DNA of 11,307 nt from Burkholderiales bacterium (GTDB lineage: Bacteria > Pseudomonadota > Gammaproteobacteria > Burkholderiales > Usitatibacteraceae): positions 1 to 11,307 of the forward strand of contig JAJAYN010000294.1 in the NCBI GenBank assembly GCA_026786225.1. Reading direction: 5' to 3'. Below are positions 1 to 5,978 of the stretch, piece by piece. The notes under the pieces were generated by a model. It saw nothing but the letters and a program-made list of their open reading frames with translations. It searched no databases and had not been told where the DNA came from. The number at the start of each line of letters is the position of its first letter. The first letter of the stretch is position 1. The position numbers were made by a program, and so were the translations under genes.

Positions 1-141
1 CCGAGAAGCCCCATGAATAGTGTGCTCAGGTTCATCAGTAATTTTGTTTGCATAACGACTGAATTTGGGAGTGTAAATGGCCCTGTCATTTTAGAAAATT
101 CCCCTATGAAACGGAAGAAAAAACGCGTGTTTAAGAACATT

Positions 142-176
142 CGGGGACAGACCGCAGATGAATTTCGCAGGAAGCG
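142..176 (-). repeat. Degenerate REP/RAYT-type dispersed repeat, copy 1
   Basis: On the - strand this reads as a GC-GGTCTG-TCCCC core preceded by a GAAATTCAT-like stretch. A second copy in the same orientation lies at 1964-1999, and the two agree at roughly three quarters of about 35 positions. From general knowledge, GGTCTGWCCCC-type repeats of this form are scattered through many proteobacterial genomes, often near REP-associated tyrosine transposase (RAYT) genes. No such transposase is present here, so this is a relic or a solitary copy. That the two copies are related is seen directly; the family name is from memory. Confidence 0.5.
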
Positions 177-303
177 ATGCACTAAAATCCTGAGCCCGCC
201 ATGCGACTATCACACCGCCAGCACTGGTGCGCCTCTCCGCTTGCGTACGCCAAACACCGACACAAAAAGCGCGTAGCTGCCAGACCCAATTCGTAGTCCG
301 GCT

Positions 304-323
304 TACAGCGCAGCAGCGCTGTA
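304..323. repeat. Perfect 8-bp stem-loop
   Basis: The arms TACAGCGC (304-311) and GCGCTGTA (316-323) are exact reverse complements around the loop AGCA. No T-run follows on either strand, so it does not look like an intrinsic terminator. GTAG tetranucleotides occur shortly upstream (273-276, 293-296), which recalls the layout of REP elements, but this is only suggestive. It lies 160 bases before the response regulator gene. Confidence 0.45.
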
Positions 324-483
324 CTGGCTATTGTCAGATCAAGGCTTCGACCGCCACCATGAATCAATGGTAATGACCACCCAACGCGACGAATCAGGCT
401 GTTGCACAAGCACCAGCGATGGAGAGTCAACGTCCGTGCAACACAACTTTTTTTGTGGCGAATCCATGCCCGGAAGGCGCTTC

Positions 484-879
484 ATGGCTGCAACGACAAC
501 GCAGGGACCGCTAAGGGTTTTCTTGATTGAAGACTCCCCGGACGTTTGCGACCTATTTGTTGTTTTCTTCCACGTTCCCGGTGAAATTGAGATCGTCGGT
601 CACGCGGACACCGAAAACGAATCGGTCGCGGCGATATTGGCCGCACCCGTAGATGTGGTCGTCGTTGACCTCAATCTGCGTGAAGGCAATGGCCTGGCGG
701 TCATCGAAAAAATTCGCAGAGCAAACCCCTCACCCCGGCCAAGCATCATCGTCTTTACCAACCAGCCGTTTCCGGAAATCCGGCACCGTGCAATGCAGCT
801 CGAGGCAGACTACTTCTTTGACAAGTCAGTCGACTTTGACGCGGTGCGCGATACGTTGAGGAAATTGCGGTCGCGATAA
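484..879 (+). CDS. Orphan single-domain response regulator (CheY-like receiver)
   Basis: This 131-residue protein is a stand-alone phosphoacceptor receiver domain. All signature residues are visible: the acidic pair Glu16-Asp17 (IEDS), the phosphorylation site Asp62 at the end of the VVVVD strand, Thr92 after the IIVF strand, and Lys114 (FDKS). There is no output domain after the last helix (VRDTLRKL), so it probably acts by protein-protein contact, as CheY or Spo0F-type proteins do. I chose ATG 484 because GGAAGG (472-477) sits six bases upstream and the receiver fold begins within ten residues. In-frame starts further upstream (TTG 331, ATG 466) would add sequence with no domain and poor ribosome binding sites. 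No histidine kinase or other regulator gene lies in the window. The gene converges on the membrane protein at 950-1783. Confidence 0.88.
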   Translation: MAATTTQGPLRVFLIEDSPDVCDLFVVFFHVPGEIEIVGHADTENESVAAILAAPVDVVVVDLNLREGNGLAVIEKIRRANPSPRPSIIVFTNQPFPEIRHRAMQLEADYFFDKSVDFDAVRDTLRKLRSR

Positions 880-940
880 ATTTAAGACTGCCAAACCATA
901 CCATCCACGAGGCCTTCAAGCCATTCATGCCTGCAAAGTC

Positions 941-969
941 CAGTCGTTGCTAGTGGTTGGCAACCGCTG
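941..969. repeat. Imperfect stem-loop between convergent genes
   Basis: CAGTCGTTGC (941-950) can pair with GCAACCGCTG (960-969) as ten positions, with one G-T wobble and one C-C mismatch, around a nine-base loop. It spans the stop codon of the membrane protein gene and lies 62 bases after the response regulator stop. No T-run follows on either strand, so it is at most a weak transcript-end structure. Confidence 0.25.
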
Positions 970-1783
970 AGCCATGCCGCGGCAATTCAAACGTCCCACG
1001 CAAAACGCCGTACAAGGCCCACAGAAGCAGGATCGGAATGATCAAAGTTTGAAGCAGGAAAATCACCATGATCTTCACGATATGGTCGATGGCCTGTTCG
1101 GCCGCCTTCTTCAAGTTTTCAAAATGCATCTTCACGTCCGTGCCTTTGCCCAACCACTCCTTCACCCTATCCCATGTCCCCTGCGTCTCGGATGAAGCCG
1201 GCATGGGGGGAATAAACTTAGCCACCTGGACCGACGACAGATCAATGGCCTGCTGGCTGGAAGTGAACTCGGCGGCGAGAAACTTCTGCGAAAGCAGGTC
1301 AGTGCCGATGGTCACCAGCGGGATCGCGAATCGCAGCATCAACAGAATAACCAGCGCCCTGCACAACCAACCGGGCGGCGACAGCCGACGAAAATAAAAC
1401 CAGGTCCAACCGAACGCAGCGGCAGTCAGTGCTGCTGATAACAGCCAATAGCTACCAATGCTGATCAAGACTTTCTGAATGCCGAAGGCGACGCTGGCCG
1501 CCAGCATCAGGTCGGAAAAATGCTTCACCAATTCGCTGAGCGGGGCGAGCAATTGGCCTGGTGTCAAATTTACGCCAACCCCAAACGGCTGTGCCGAGAT
1601 CTGCGTTCCCTGCACCACAGAAATGACGCCATTGAGCACTCTGGCCGTCGCGAAGCTGACCAGTGCCCGCTTCAGCCCCGCATCTACCTGCTCGACCGCC
1701 GGTGAGTCAAGTGGGCCAAGCCAAGCGCAGACAACGACGGCGGCCATGCAGATTGAAATGACGATTTGACGCGCGTTTTTCAT
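950..1783 (-). CDS. Conserved-looking four-helix membrane protein, function unknown
   Basis: The protein has 277 residues and no function I can assign. Hydrophobic segments lie at about residues 7-23 (a signal anchor or uncleaved signal), 112-131, 142-160 and 236-262. Between the first two is a 90-residue part with a striking string, FATARVLNGVISVVQGT (44-60), then a GVGVNLTPGQLL stretch (68-79) and an amphipathic helix (82-110). A charged, helical region (about 200-235) precedes the last membrane segment. I recall similar FATAR-LN-VISVVQGT strings in uncharacterised membrane proteins of Proteobacteria, but could not check this. I chose ATG 1783 because the hydrophobic N-terminus begins there; a TTG at 1831 would add 16 polar residues. 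The ribosome binding site is weak (GCGGGG about 10 bases upstream). It is monocistronic, convergent with the response regulator, and separated from deoD by 389 gene-free bases. Confidence 0.75.
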   Translation of the reverse strand: MKNARQIVISICMAAVVVCAWLGPLDSPAVEQVDAGLKRALVSFATARVLNGVISVVQGTQISAQPFGVGVNLTPGQLLAPLSELVKHFSDLMLAASVAFGIQKVLISIGSYWLLSAALTAAAFGWTWFYFRRLSPPGWLCRALVILLMLRFAIPLVTIGTDLLSQKFLAAEFTSSQQAIDLSSVQVAKFIPPMPASSETQGTWDRVKEWLGKGTDVKMHFENLKKAAEQAIDHIVKIMVIFLLQTLIIPILLLWALYGVLRGTFELPRHGSAVANH

Positions 1784-1807
1784 TTTGAAATGCCCCGCTC
1801 GTTCATA

Positions 1808-1835
1808 CACATAGTGCCTGTTTCGGCGCAATCAA
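1808..1835 (-). promoter_or_regulatory. Possible sigma70 promoter for the membrane protein gene
   Basis: On the - strand a TTGATT -35-like hexamer (1830-1835) is followed after 16 bases by TATGTG (1808-1813) as a -10-like hexamer. This would start transcription around 1800, just before ATG 1783. The -35 matches four of six consensus positions and the -10 only three, so this is a weak candidate chosen largely for its position. Confidence 0.2.
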
Positions 1836-1963
1836 GTCTACGCGTTCGCGGTCAACCTGAGCACGCCACCCAGTGAAAATTCGCGTGCCCATACCGCTCA
1901 TTTACGCTAACTCCCCACGACGGTCAGAACAGAATTGCGTTTTTTCGTCGGGCCGCAAATAAT

Positions 1964-1999
1964 TGGGGCTCAGACCACGGATAAATTCCGCAGAAAGCG
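1964..1999 (-). repeat. Degenerate REP/RAYT-type dispersed repeat, copy 2
   Basis: This is the partner of the repeat at 142-176, in the same orientation. On the - strand it carries GTGGTCTGAGCCCCAATT, close to the common GTGGTCTGACCCCAATT form of these repeats, preceded by a GGAATTTATCC stretch that corresponds to the GAAATTCATC of copy 1. The two copies flank the response regulator and membrane protein genes. No transposase gene is nearby. Confidence 0.55.
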
Positions 2000-2128
2000 T
2001 CGCTTGCATTCATTAGCACACGGCACGAACATTGCGCCCCCAGAACCGACGCGCCTTTCGAAGCCATTTCGCCCTTGAAACACCGCGCCAATAGGCGAGT
2101 TTCATACAAAATTTGCATTGCCCCTCAC

Positions 2129-2158
2129 TTCCAAGGCAGGTAATCCGCTGCATTGGAA
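2129..2158 (-). repeat. Stem-loop just downstream of deoD
   Basis: TTCCAAGGCAG (2129-2139) and CTGCATTGGAA (2148-2158) pair at ten of eleven positions (only G2135/A2152 fail) around an eight-base loop. In the deoD transcript it starts about 15 bases after the stop codon. The T-run (complement of 2157-2163) lies on the 5' side of the hairpin rather than after it, so this is not a classical intrinsic terminator. A role in stabilising the 3' end of the mRNA, or termination by Rho upstream of it, would fit. Confidence 0.45.
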
Positions 2159-2172
2159 AAAAATCTAGAACC

Positions 2173-2883
2173 CTACAATCTCACCGCCGTCTCCAGCGCC
2201 AATTCAATCATAGCGCCAAAGCTGGTCTGCCGCGCCTCGGTACTCATGTGTTCATGCGTGCGGATTTGATCTGATACTGTGAGAATTCCCAGCGCACGTG
2301 CGCCGTATTCAGCAGCCAATCCGTAAATGCCGGCGAGCTCCATTTCAACAGCAAGCACGTTCATTTTTTCAAGCTTGTCGAACAGTTCCGGCTGAGGCGT
2401 GTAGAAAAGATCGGCGGAAAACACATTGCCGACGCGCACCGGTTTGTTCTGCTCCTTGGCCACATCCACGGCCATGCGCATCACGTCGTAGTCGGCAATG
2501 GCGGCGTAATCGTGGTCCATTAAACGCATGCGGTTCACTTTGCTGTCGGTTGAAGCACCCATCGCGATGATGATTTCGCCCAGCTTGATTTCCCTGTTCA
2601 ATGCGCCGCAGGAACCGACGCGGATCACGGTCTTCACAGCGTAGTCTTTGATCAGTTCGGTCGCGTAGATGCTGCACGAGGGAATACCCATGCCGTGCGC
2701 CAGCACCGATACGCGTTTGCCGTTATACGTGCCCGTGTAGCCGAACATGTTGCGCACGGTGTTGACCAGCCTCGCATCCTTGAGCCAGGTTTCGGCGATG
2801 AACTGGGCGCGCAATGGATCGCCGGGCATCAGGACGGTTTCAGCGAAATCACCGGGTTGGGCGTTGAGGTGGGGCGTGGGCAT
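2173..2883 (-). CDS. deoD: Purine nucleoside phosphorylase, DeoD type
   Basis: This cytoplasmic enzyme splits purine (deoxy)nucleosides with phosphate into free base and (deoxy)ribose-1-phosphate for salvage. The 236-residue sequence can be followed against E. coli DeoD almost end to end. It has His5 (contributed to the neighbouring subunit's active site), the phosphate-site residues Gly21, Arg25, Arg44 and Arg88 with Ser91, the VEMELAG ribose-binding stretch with Glu180-Met181-Glu182, and Ser204-Asp205, where Asp205 matches the catalytic acid of the hexameric family. The residue after it is Gln where E. coli has His. The MPTPHLNA start aligns with the E. coli MATPHINA start, which fixes ATG 2883 although no good Shine-Dalgarno is visible. 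No other nucleoside gene (deoA, deoB, deoC) lies nearby. It is probably transcribed alone: 173 bases separate it from kefC upstream. Confidence 0.96.
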   Translation of the reverse strand: MPTPHLNAQPGDFAETVLMPGDPLRAQFIAETWLKDARLVNTVRNMFGYTGTYNGKRVSVLAHGMGIPSCSIYATELIKDYAVKTVIRVGSCGALNREIKLGEIIIAMGASTDSKVNRMRLMDHDYAAIADYDVMRMAVDVAKEQNKPVRVGNVFSADLFYTPQPELFDKLEKMNVLAVEMELAGIYGLAAEYGARALGILTVSDQIRTHEHMSTEARQTSFGAMIELALETAVRL

Positions 2884-3056
2884 GAGTTGACTTTTGTTGT
2901 GGGGAAAATAAGGGACGGCTTTGAGAAGGAACCAGAAAAGCGGATGGTATAGCCAGCGCGCTGTGCCGCTATTTTAGAGTACCCACCTTCCGGTAATCGC
3001 CGCTAAACGTGACATTGTGGCCTCGACAGTTCAGCATCGCCATAAATCATTTTGAC

Positions 3057-4865
3057 TTATTTATCGGCCTCATCTCGATGCCATCCCTTGCTTGAATGTT
3101 CTTTTTCGAATTGCTTTCTGTCCCGCGCAAACTGTTCCGCCAGTTCATCGCGCCCCGCCTTCGCCGCCGAGACCAGGCGGTCATCGTCGTCAAAGTGCGG
3201 AATCATCGCTTCCGTAATGCTGATGTTGTGCCGCCGGAAAATATTGGCCATGTCGCGCGCACGGAACGGGTCAATGCCCAGCGCTTCCAGCGCATGCCGC
3301 CCTGCCATGAGCGCAGATTCAAACGTTTCCCGTTCGACGATCTCCACGCCGCGCTGACGCAGCTCGATGTAATGCGAGACGTTGCGCGCACGCGCGATGA
3401 TTTTCAGATTCGGGAAATGTTCGCGCACGATGTCGGTGAGCTTCAGGCTGTCTTCGACATCGTCGATGGCGTTGACCAGAAGCGTGGCATTTTTGGCACC
3501 TGCGGCATGCAGTAAATCAAGTCGGGTGGCGTCGCCATAGAACACCTTGGTGCCGAACTTCCGCAGCAGCTCGATCTGGTCCGGGTCATGATCGAGCACC
3601 ACCGCGCGCGCACCGTTGGCGAGCAGTACGCGGCCAACGATCTGCCCGAAACGGCCGAAGCCGGCGATGATGACGGGCGCATCCTTTTCGTCGATCACAT
3701 CGGCCTCGTCGTTGCCCTTGGCGCATTCCATGCGCGCCATCCACCAGTCGTGCGCGATTAGCAGCAGCGGCGTGGTCGCCATCGAAAGTGCGACGGCCAT
3801 CGTCAGCAGTGCTTCCCATTCTCGCGACAGCACACCCGCCATGCGCGAGGCACCGAATACGACAAACGCAAATTCGCCGCCTTGCGAAAGCAATATCGCG
3901 AACAGCCAGCGCTGCTTGCTGTTGATGTCGAGCACGCGCGCGGCACCCCAAAGCATGACAATCTTCAATGTAATGAAACCGAACAGCAGGATCGCCACCA
4001 TGCCGGGTTTGCTGATGAGCAAGCCGAAGTCGATGGCCATGCCGACGGAGATAAAAAATAATCCCAGCAACAGACCTTTGAACGGCTCGATGTCGGTTTC
4101 GAGTGCGTGCCGGTACTCCGAACTTGCCAGCAACACACCGGCCAGAAAAGCGCCCAGCCCCATCGACAGCCCCGCCAGCAGCATCACCTGTGAAATGCCG
4201 ATGACCAGCAGCAGCGCAAACGCGGTGAACACTTCACGCAGATCGGTGGCGGCGATGATGCGCAGTAGCGGGCGTGTGAGGTAGAGGCCGATGACGATGA
4301 CTGCGCCGATGGCGCCGAACGCTTTCAGTGCGTTGAGCCAGCCGGGATCGGCACTGGCCACCGTCTGCGCGCCGAGCAGGGGTACGATCGCGAGCAATGG
4401 GATCGCGGCGATATCCTGAAACAACAAAATTGCGAAGCCCGTCTGGCCGGTCGGTGTGGACATGAAGTTCCGCTCGGTCATGGTCGCCACAGCAATGGCG
4501 GTCGAGGAAAGTGCCAACGCCGCACCCACCACCAGCGATGCTTTCCAATCGAGCCCCAGCAGCAAGGCGCCGCCAGCAAGCACCACGCCACAAAGCGCCA
4601 TTTGCAGCGAACCGCCGCCGAAAACACTTTTGCGCATCGTCATCAGGCGCTTGGGTTCAAGCTCCAGGCCGATGACAAACAGCATCAGCACCACACCGAA
4701 TTCGGAGAAGTGCATGGTCGATTCGACATCTTTAATAAAGCGCAAACCCCACGGGCCGATCAAGGCACCGGCGATCAGATAGCCCAGCACTGCGCCCAGA
4801 CCGAGGCGCTTGGCGATCGGTACACAGATGACGGCAGCGGCGAGATAGATGAGCGCGTCGATCAT
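3057..4865 (-). CDS. kefC: Glutathione-regulated K+/H+ antiporter KefC
   Basis: This is an inner-membrane potassium efflux protein of the CPA2 family. Glutathione holds it shut; glutathione-electrophile adducts open it, letting K+ out and H+ in to protect against toxic electrophiles. Residues 1-375 form the many-helix transport domain, including the FQDIAAIP stretch (149-156) with the Asp expected for cation exchange and the KefC HALE regulatory motif at 253-256 within HALETDIEPFKG. Residues 397-515 are the cytoplasmic KTN/RCK domain, with GFGRFG (402-407) for nucleotide binding, Arg412 at the position I align with a glutathione-contacting Arg of E. coli KefC, and VFYGDATR (441-448). At 602 residues it is close to E. 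coli KefB/KefC (about 600-620). It lacks about five N-terminal residues of E. coli KefC, and a stop codon just upstream in frame rules out a longer version. Its ATG overlaps the kefF stop as ATGA, so translation is probably coupled. Confidence 0.95.
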   Translation of the reverse strand: MIDALIYLAAAVICVPIAKRLGLGAVLGYLIAGALIGPWGLRFIKDVESTMHFSEFGVVLMLFVIGLELEPKRLMTMRKSVFGGGSLQMALCGVVLAGGALLLGLDWKASLVVGAALALSSTAIAVATMTERNFMSTPTGQTGFAILLFQDIAAIPLLAIVPLLGAQTVASADPGWLNALKAFGAIGAVIVIGLYLTRPLLRIIAATDLREVFTAFALLLVIGISQVMLLAGLSMGLGAFLAGVLLASSEYRHALETDIEPFKGLLLGLFFISVGMAIDFGLLISKPGMVAILLFGFITLKIVMLWGAARVLDINSKQRWLFAILLSQGGEFAFVVFGASRMAGVLSREWEALLTMAVALSMATTPLLLIAHDWWMARMECAKGNDEADVIDEKDAPVIIAGFGRFGQIVGRVLLANGARAVVLDHDPDQIELLRKFGTKVFYGDATRLDLLHAAGAKNATLLVNAIDDVEDSLKLTDIVREHFPNLKIIARARNVSHYIELRQRGVEIVERETFESALMAGRHALEALGIDPFRARDMANIFRRHNISITEAMIPHFDDDDRLVSAAKAGRDELAEQFARDRKQFEKEHSSKGWHRDEADK

Positions 4866-5392
4866 GTTTGGCTGCCCAGTTCAATTAAACGCGTGCGGAA
4901 TTTTTCCGCCATCGCGGCGAGCTGCGCGTCGTCCACCGTGTGCGCCCCATGCACCACGACGAGCTCGTGCCATTTCATGCCGCAAAAGCGGGCGGTCTGC
5001 TCGATGGGTGCGACGAAGTTTTCAAATGGTTGCTCGTGCATGCCCGACGCCGAATACGACTGCTCGTCACCGCCCGCGCTGACCGCCCACAGGCACTGCT
5101 TGCCATGCAGGGCTGTACCTTCGTTGCCGTAAGCCCAGCCACGTAAAAGCACGACGTCGAACCAGTGCTTGAGCATTGACGGTACGCTGTACCAGTAGAT
5201 CGGGTGTAGCCAGACGATAGTATCTGCGCGCAACAGCGCCGCCTGCTCGGCGGCGATGTCGATATCGAAATCGGGATAGAGATCGTAAAGCGAACGCGTT
5301 TCCAGGTCGGGCAGGTTGCTGACGGCATTGAGCAACGCTTTGCACGCGCGTGAGTGTTGTGGGTAGGGGTGGGCGTAGAGGACGAGAATCAT
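4862..5392 (-). CDS. kefF: KefF-type NAD(P)H:quinone oxidoreductase, KefC activator
   Basis: This is a flavodoxin-fold FMN protein that binds KefC and is needed for its full activity; the family also reduces quinones with NAD(P)H. The 176-residue length equals that of E. coli KefF. Visible features are the FMN phosphate loop YAHPYPQHS (6-14), the LYPDFDIDIAAEQ stretch (38-50) nearly identical to E. coli KefF, WLHPIYWYSVPSMLKHWFD (61-79), and GWAYGNEGTALHGK (85-98). The match is nearer to KefF (partner of KefC) than to KefG (partner of KefB), which supports naming the next gene kefC. I chose ATG 5392 because it aligns with the MILIIYAHPY start of E. coli KefF. The open frame continues far upstream (to 5728) but that part is antisense to the DUF2784 gene and meaningless. 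No good Shine-Dalgarno is seen. Confidence 0.94.
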   Translation of the reverse strand: MILVLYAHPYPQHSRACKALLNAVSNLPDLETRSLYDLYPDFDIDIAAEQAALLRADTIVWLHPIYWYSVPSMLKHWFDVVLLRGWAYGNEGTALHGKQCLWAVSAGGDEQSYSASGMHEQPFENFVAPIEQTARFCGMKWHELVVVHGAHTVDDAQLAAMAEKFRTRLIELGSQT

Positions 5393-5490
5393 GGTGATGA
5401 AGTTTAGCCCACGGCGCGTTGATCGATCGGGGCTACGTCGCGCGAATCTCGACTTTGCTGCGGCGCTCGACAGGCCCCGCTTGCCGCGAA

Positions 5491-5515
5491 AAGAGAAGAA
5501 ACTCCAGCATTGGAG
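5491..5515 (-). terminator. Candidate intrinsic terminator after the DUF2784 gene
   Basis: On the - strand CTCCA-ATGC-TGGAG (5502-5515) forms a five-bp stem with a tetraloop, followed by the pyrimidine tract TTTCTTCTCTTTT (down to about 5489). It lies some 30 bases after the DUF2784 stop and about 100 bases before the kefF start, as expected at the end of the preceding operon. The short stem and the Cs in the tract make it a modest candidate. Confidence 0.4.
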
Positions 5516-5547
5516 GGGTTCCTGGCGGCATTTGCTCTGAAGTTCGG

Positions 5548-5931
5548 CTATGGACGGGCACTTTGCTTTATTGGTGCTCTCGGCGGCCAGACGAACCACG
5601 CGCCGATGACCGTTGCCAAGACGGCCACATAAATTATTGCGAACACCCAGGGTGGCGCGTTCCAGTAGATCAACGCCGACACCCAGCGCTGCACAAAACT
5701 CTGCTCGGTCGCTACGCCGCGCAGCCAATCTTCCAGCAACGTTAGCGGGCAGGTCATGCCGAGTATCGCTTCAACCGTGACAAACGCCATCAGCGCGACA
5801 TGTGCGATCCGGAATGCGCGATGTCGAATCCAGGTCCAGCCGGCCACACCGCCGAGGACGATCAGCAGCAGTCCGCCAACATTGAACAGGACCACACCGG
5901 CGTGCAACATAAAAACAAGGTCAGCGAGCAT
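5548..5931 (-). CDS. DUF2784 family small membrane protein
   Basis: This 127-residue integral membrane protein belongs to a family of unknown function. The recognisable DUF2784 features are an N-terminal helix beginning LADLVFMLHAGVVLFNVGG (2-20), a second hydrophobic stretch (about 42-60), then the hallmark CPLTLLEDWLR (61-71), and a last membrane segment at about 94-116. The C-terminus (PPRAPIKQSARP) is short and basic, and probably cytoplasmic. The start at ATG 5931 is fixed by the first helix; AGG a few bases upstream gives only a weak ribosome binding site. It follows the S9 peptidase gene by 47 bases on the same strand and is probably the last gene of that operon. I am confident of the family, but its function is unknown. 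Confidence 0.85.
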   Translation of the reverse strand: MLADLVFMLHAGVVLFNVGGLLLIVLGGVAGWTWIRHRAFRIAHVALMAFVTVEAILGMTCPLTLLEDWLRGVATEQSFVQRWVSALIYWNAPPWVFAIIYVAVLATVIGAWFVWPPRAPIKQSARP

Positions 5932-5978
5932 GGGCGCCTGCGTTCAAAAGCGGATCGCGTGGATCGCGGGACGTGCGG

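Larger units (their letters stand above)
1..483. other. Gene-free leader region with repeat and stem-loop
   Basis: I see no convincing gene in these 483 bases. Short open frames exist on both strands, for example 13-276 (+) and 182-430 (-). Their translations are rich in Arg, Ser, Thr and Cys, resemble no family, and one runs straight through the dispersed repeat at 142-176. The region also holds the perfect hairpin at 304-323. It ends with the ribosome binding site of the response regulator gene that starts at 484. No clear sigma70 promoter for that gene could be picked out. Confidence 0.6.
1784..2172. other. Gene-free spacer with repeat and stem-loop
   Basis: No gene is supported in these 389 bases. 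The longest open frame (1924-2118, -) is a 64-residue Cys- and Ala-rich translation that runs through the dispersed repeat at 1964-1999 and matches nothing I know. The spacer also contains a weak promoter candidate for the membrane protein (1808-1835) and the stem-loop that follows deoD (2129-2158). Confidence 0.55.

Noticed and set aside
13..276. Open frame of 87 codons on the + strand
   Set aside because: It translates straight through the dispersed repeat, has no domain, a basic low-complexity stretch and no convincing ribosome binding site.
182..430. Open frame of 82 codons on the - strand
   Set aside because: Cys- and Arg-rich with no recognisable fold, and it spans the perfect hairpin at 304-323; probably chance.
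941..969. Bidirectional terminator between the convergent response regulator and membrane protein genes
   Set aside because: The stem has a mismatch and a wobble, and no T-run follows on either strand; kept only as a weak stem-loop.
1924..2118. Open frame of 64 codons on the - strand between deoD and the membrane protein
   Set aside because: Part of its translation is simply the dispersed repeat; the remainder matches nothing I know.
3616..4284. 222-codon + strand frame opposite kefC
   Set aside because: Ser/Thr/Pro-rich shadow of a strongly supported antiporter gene.
5393..5728. N-terminal extension of KefF by 112 residues
   Set aside because: The open frame continues upstream but overlaps the DUF2784 gene in another frame, and ATG 5392 aligns exactly with the E. 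coli KefF start.
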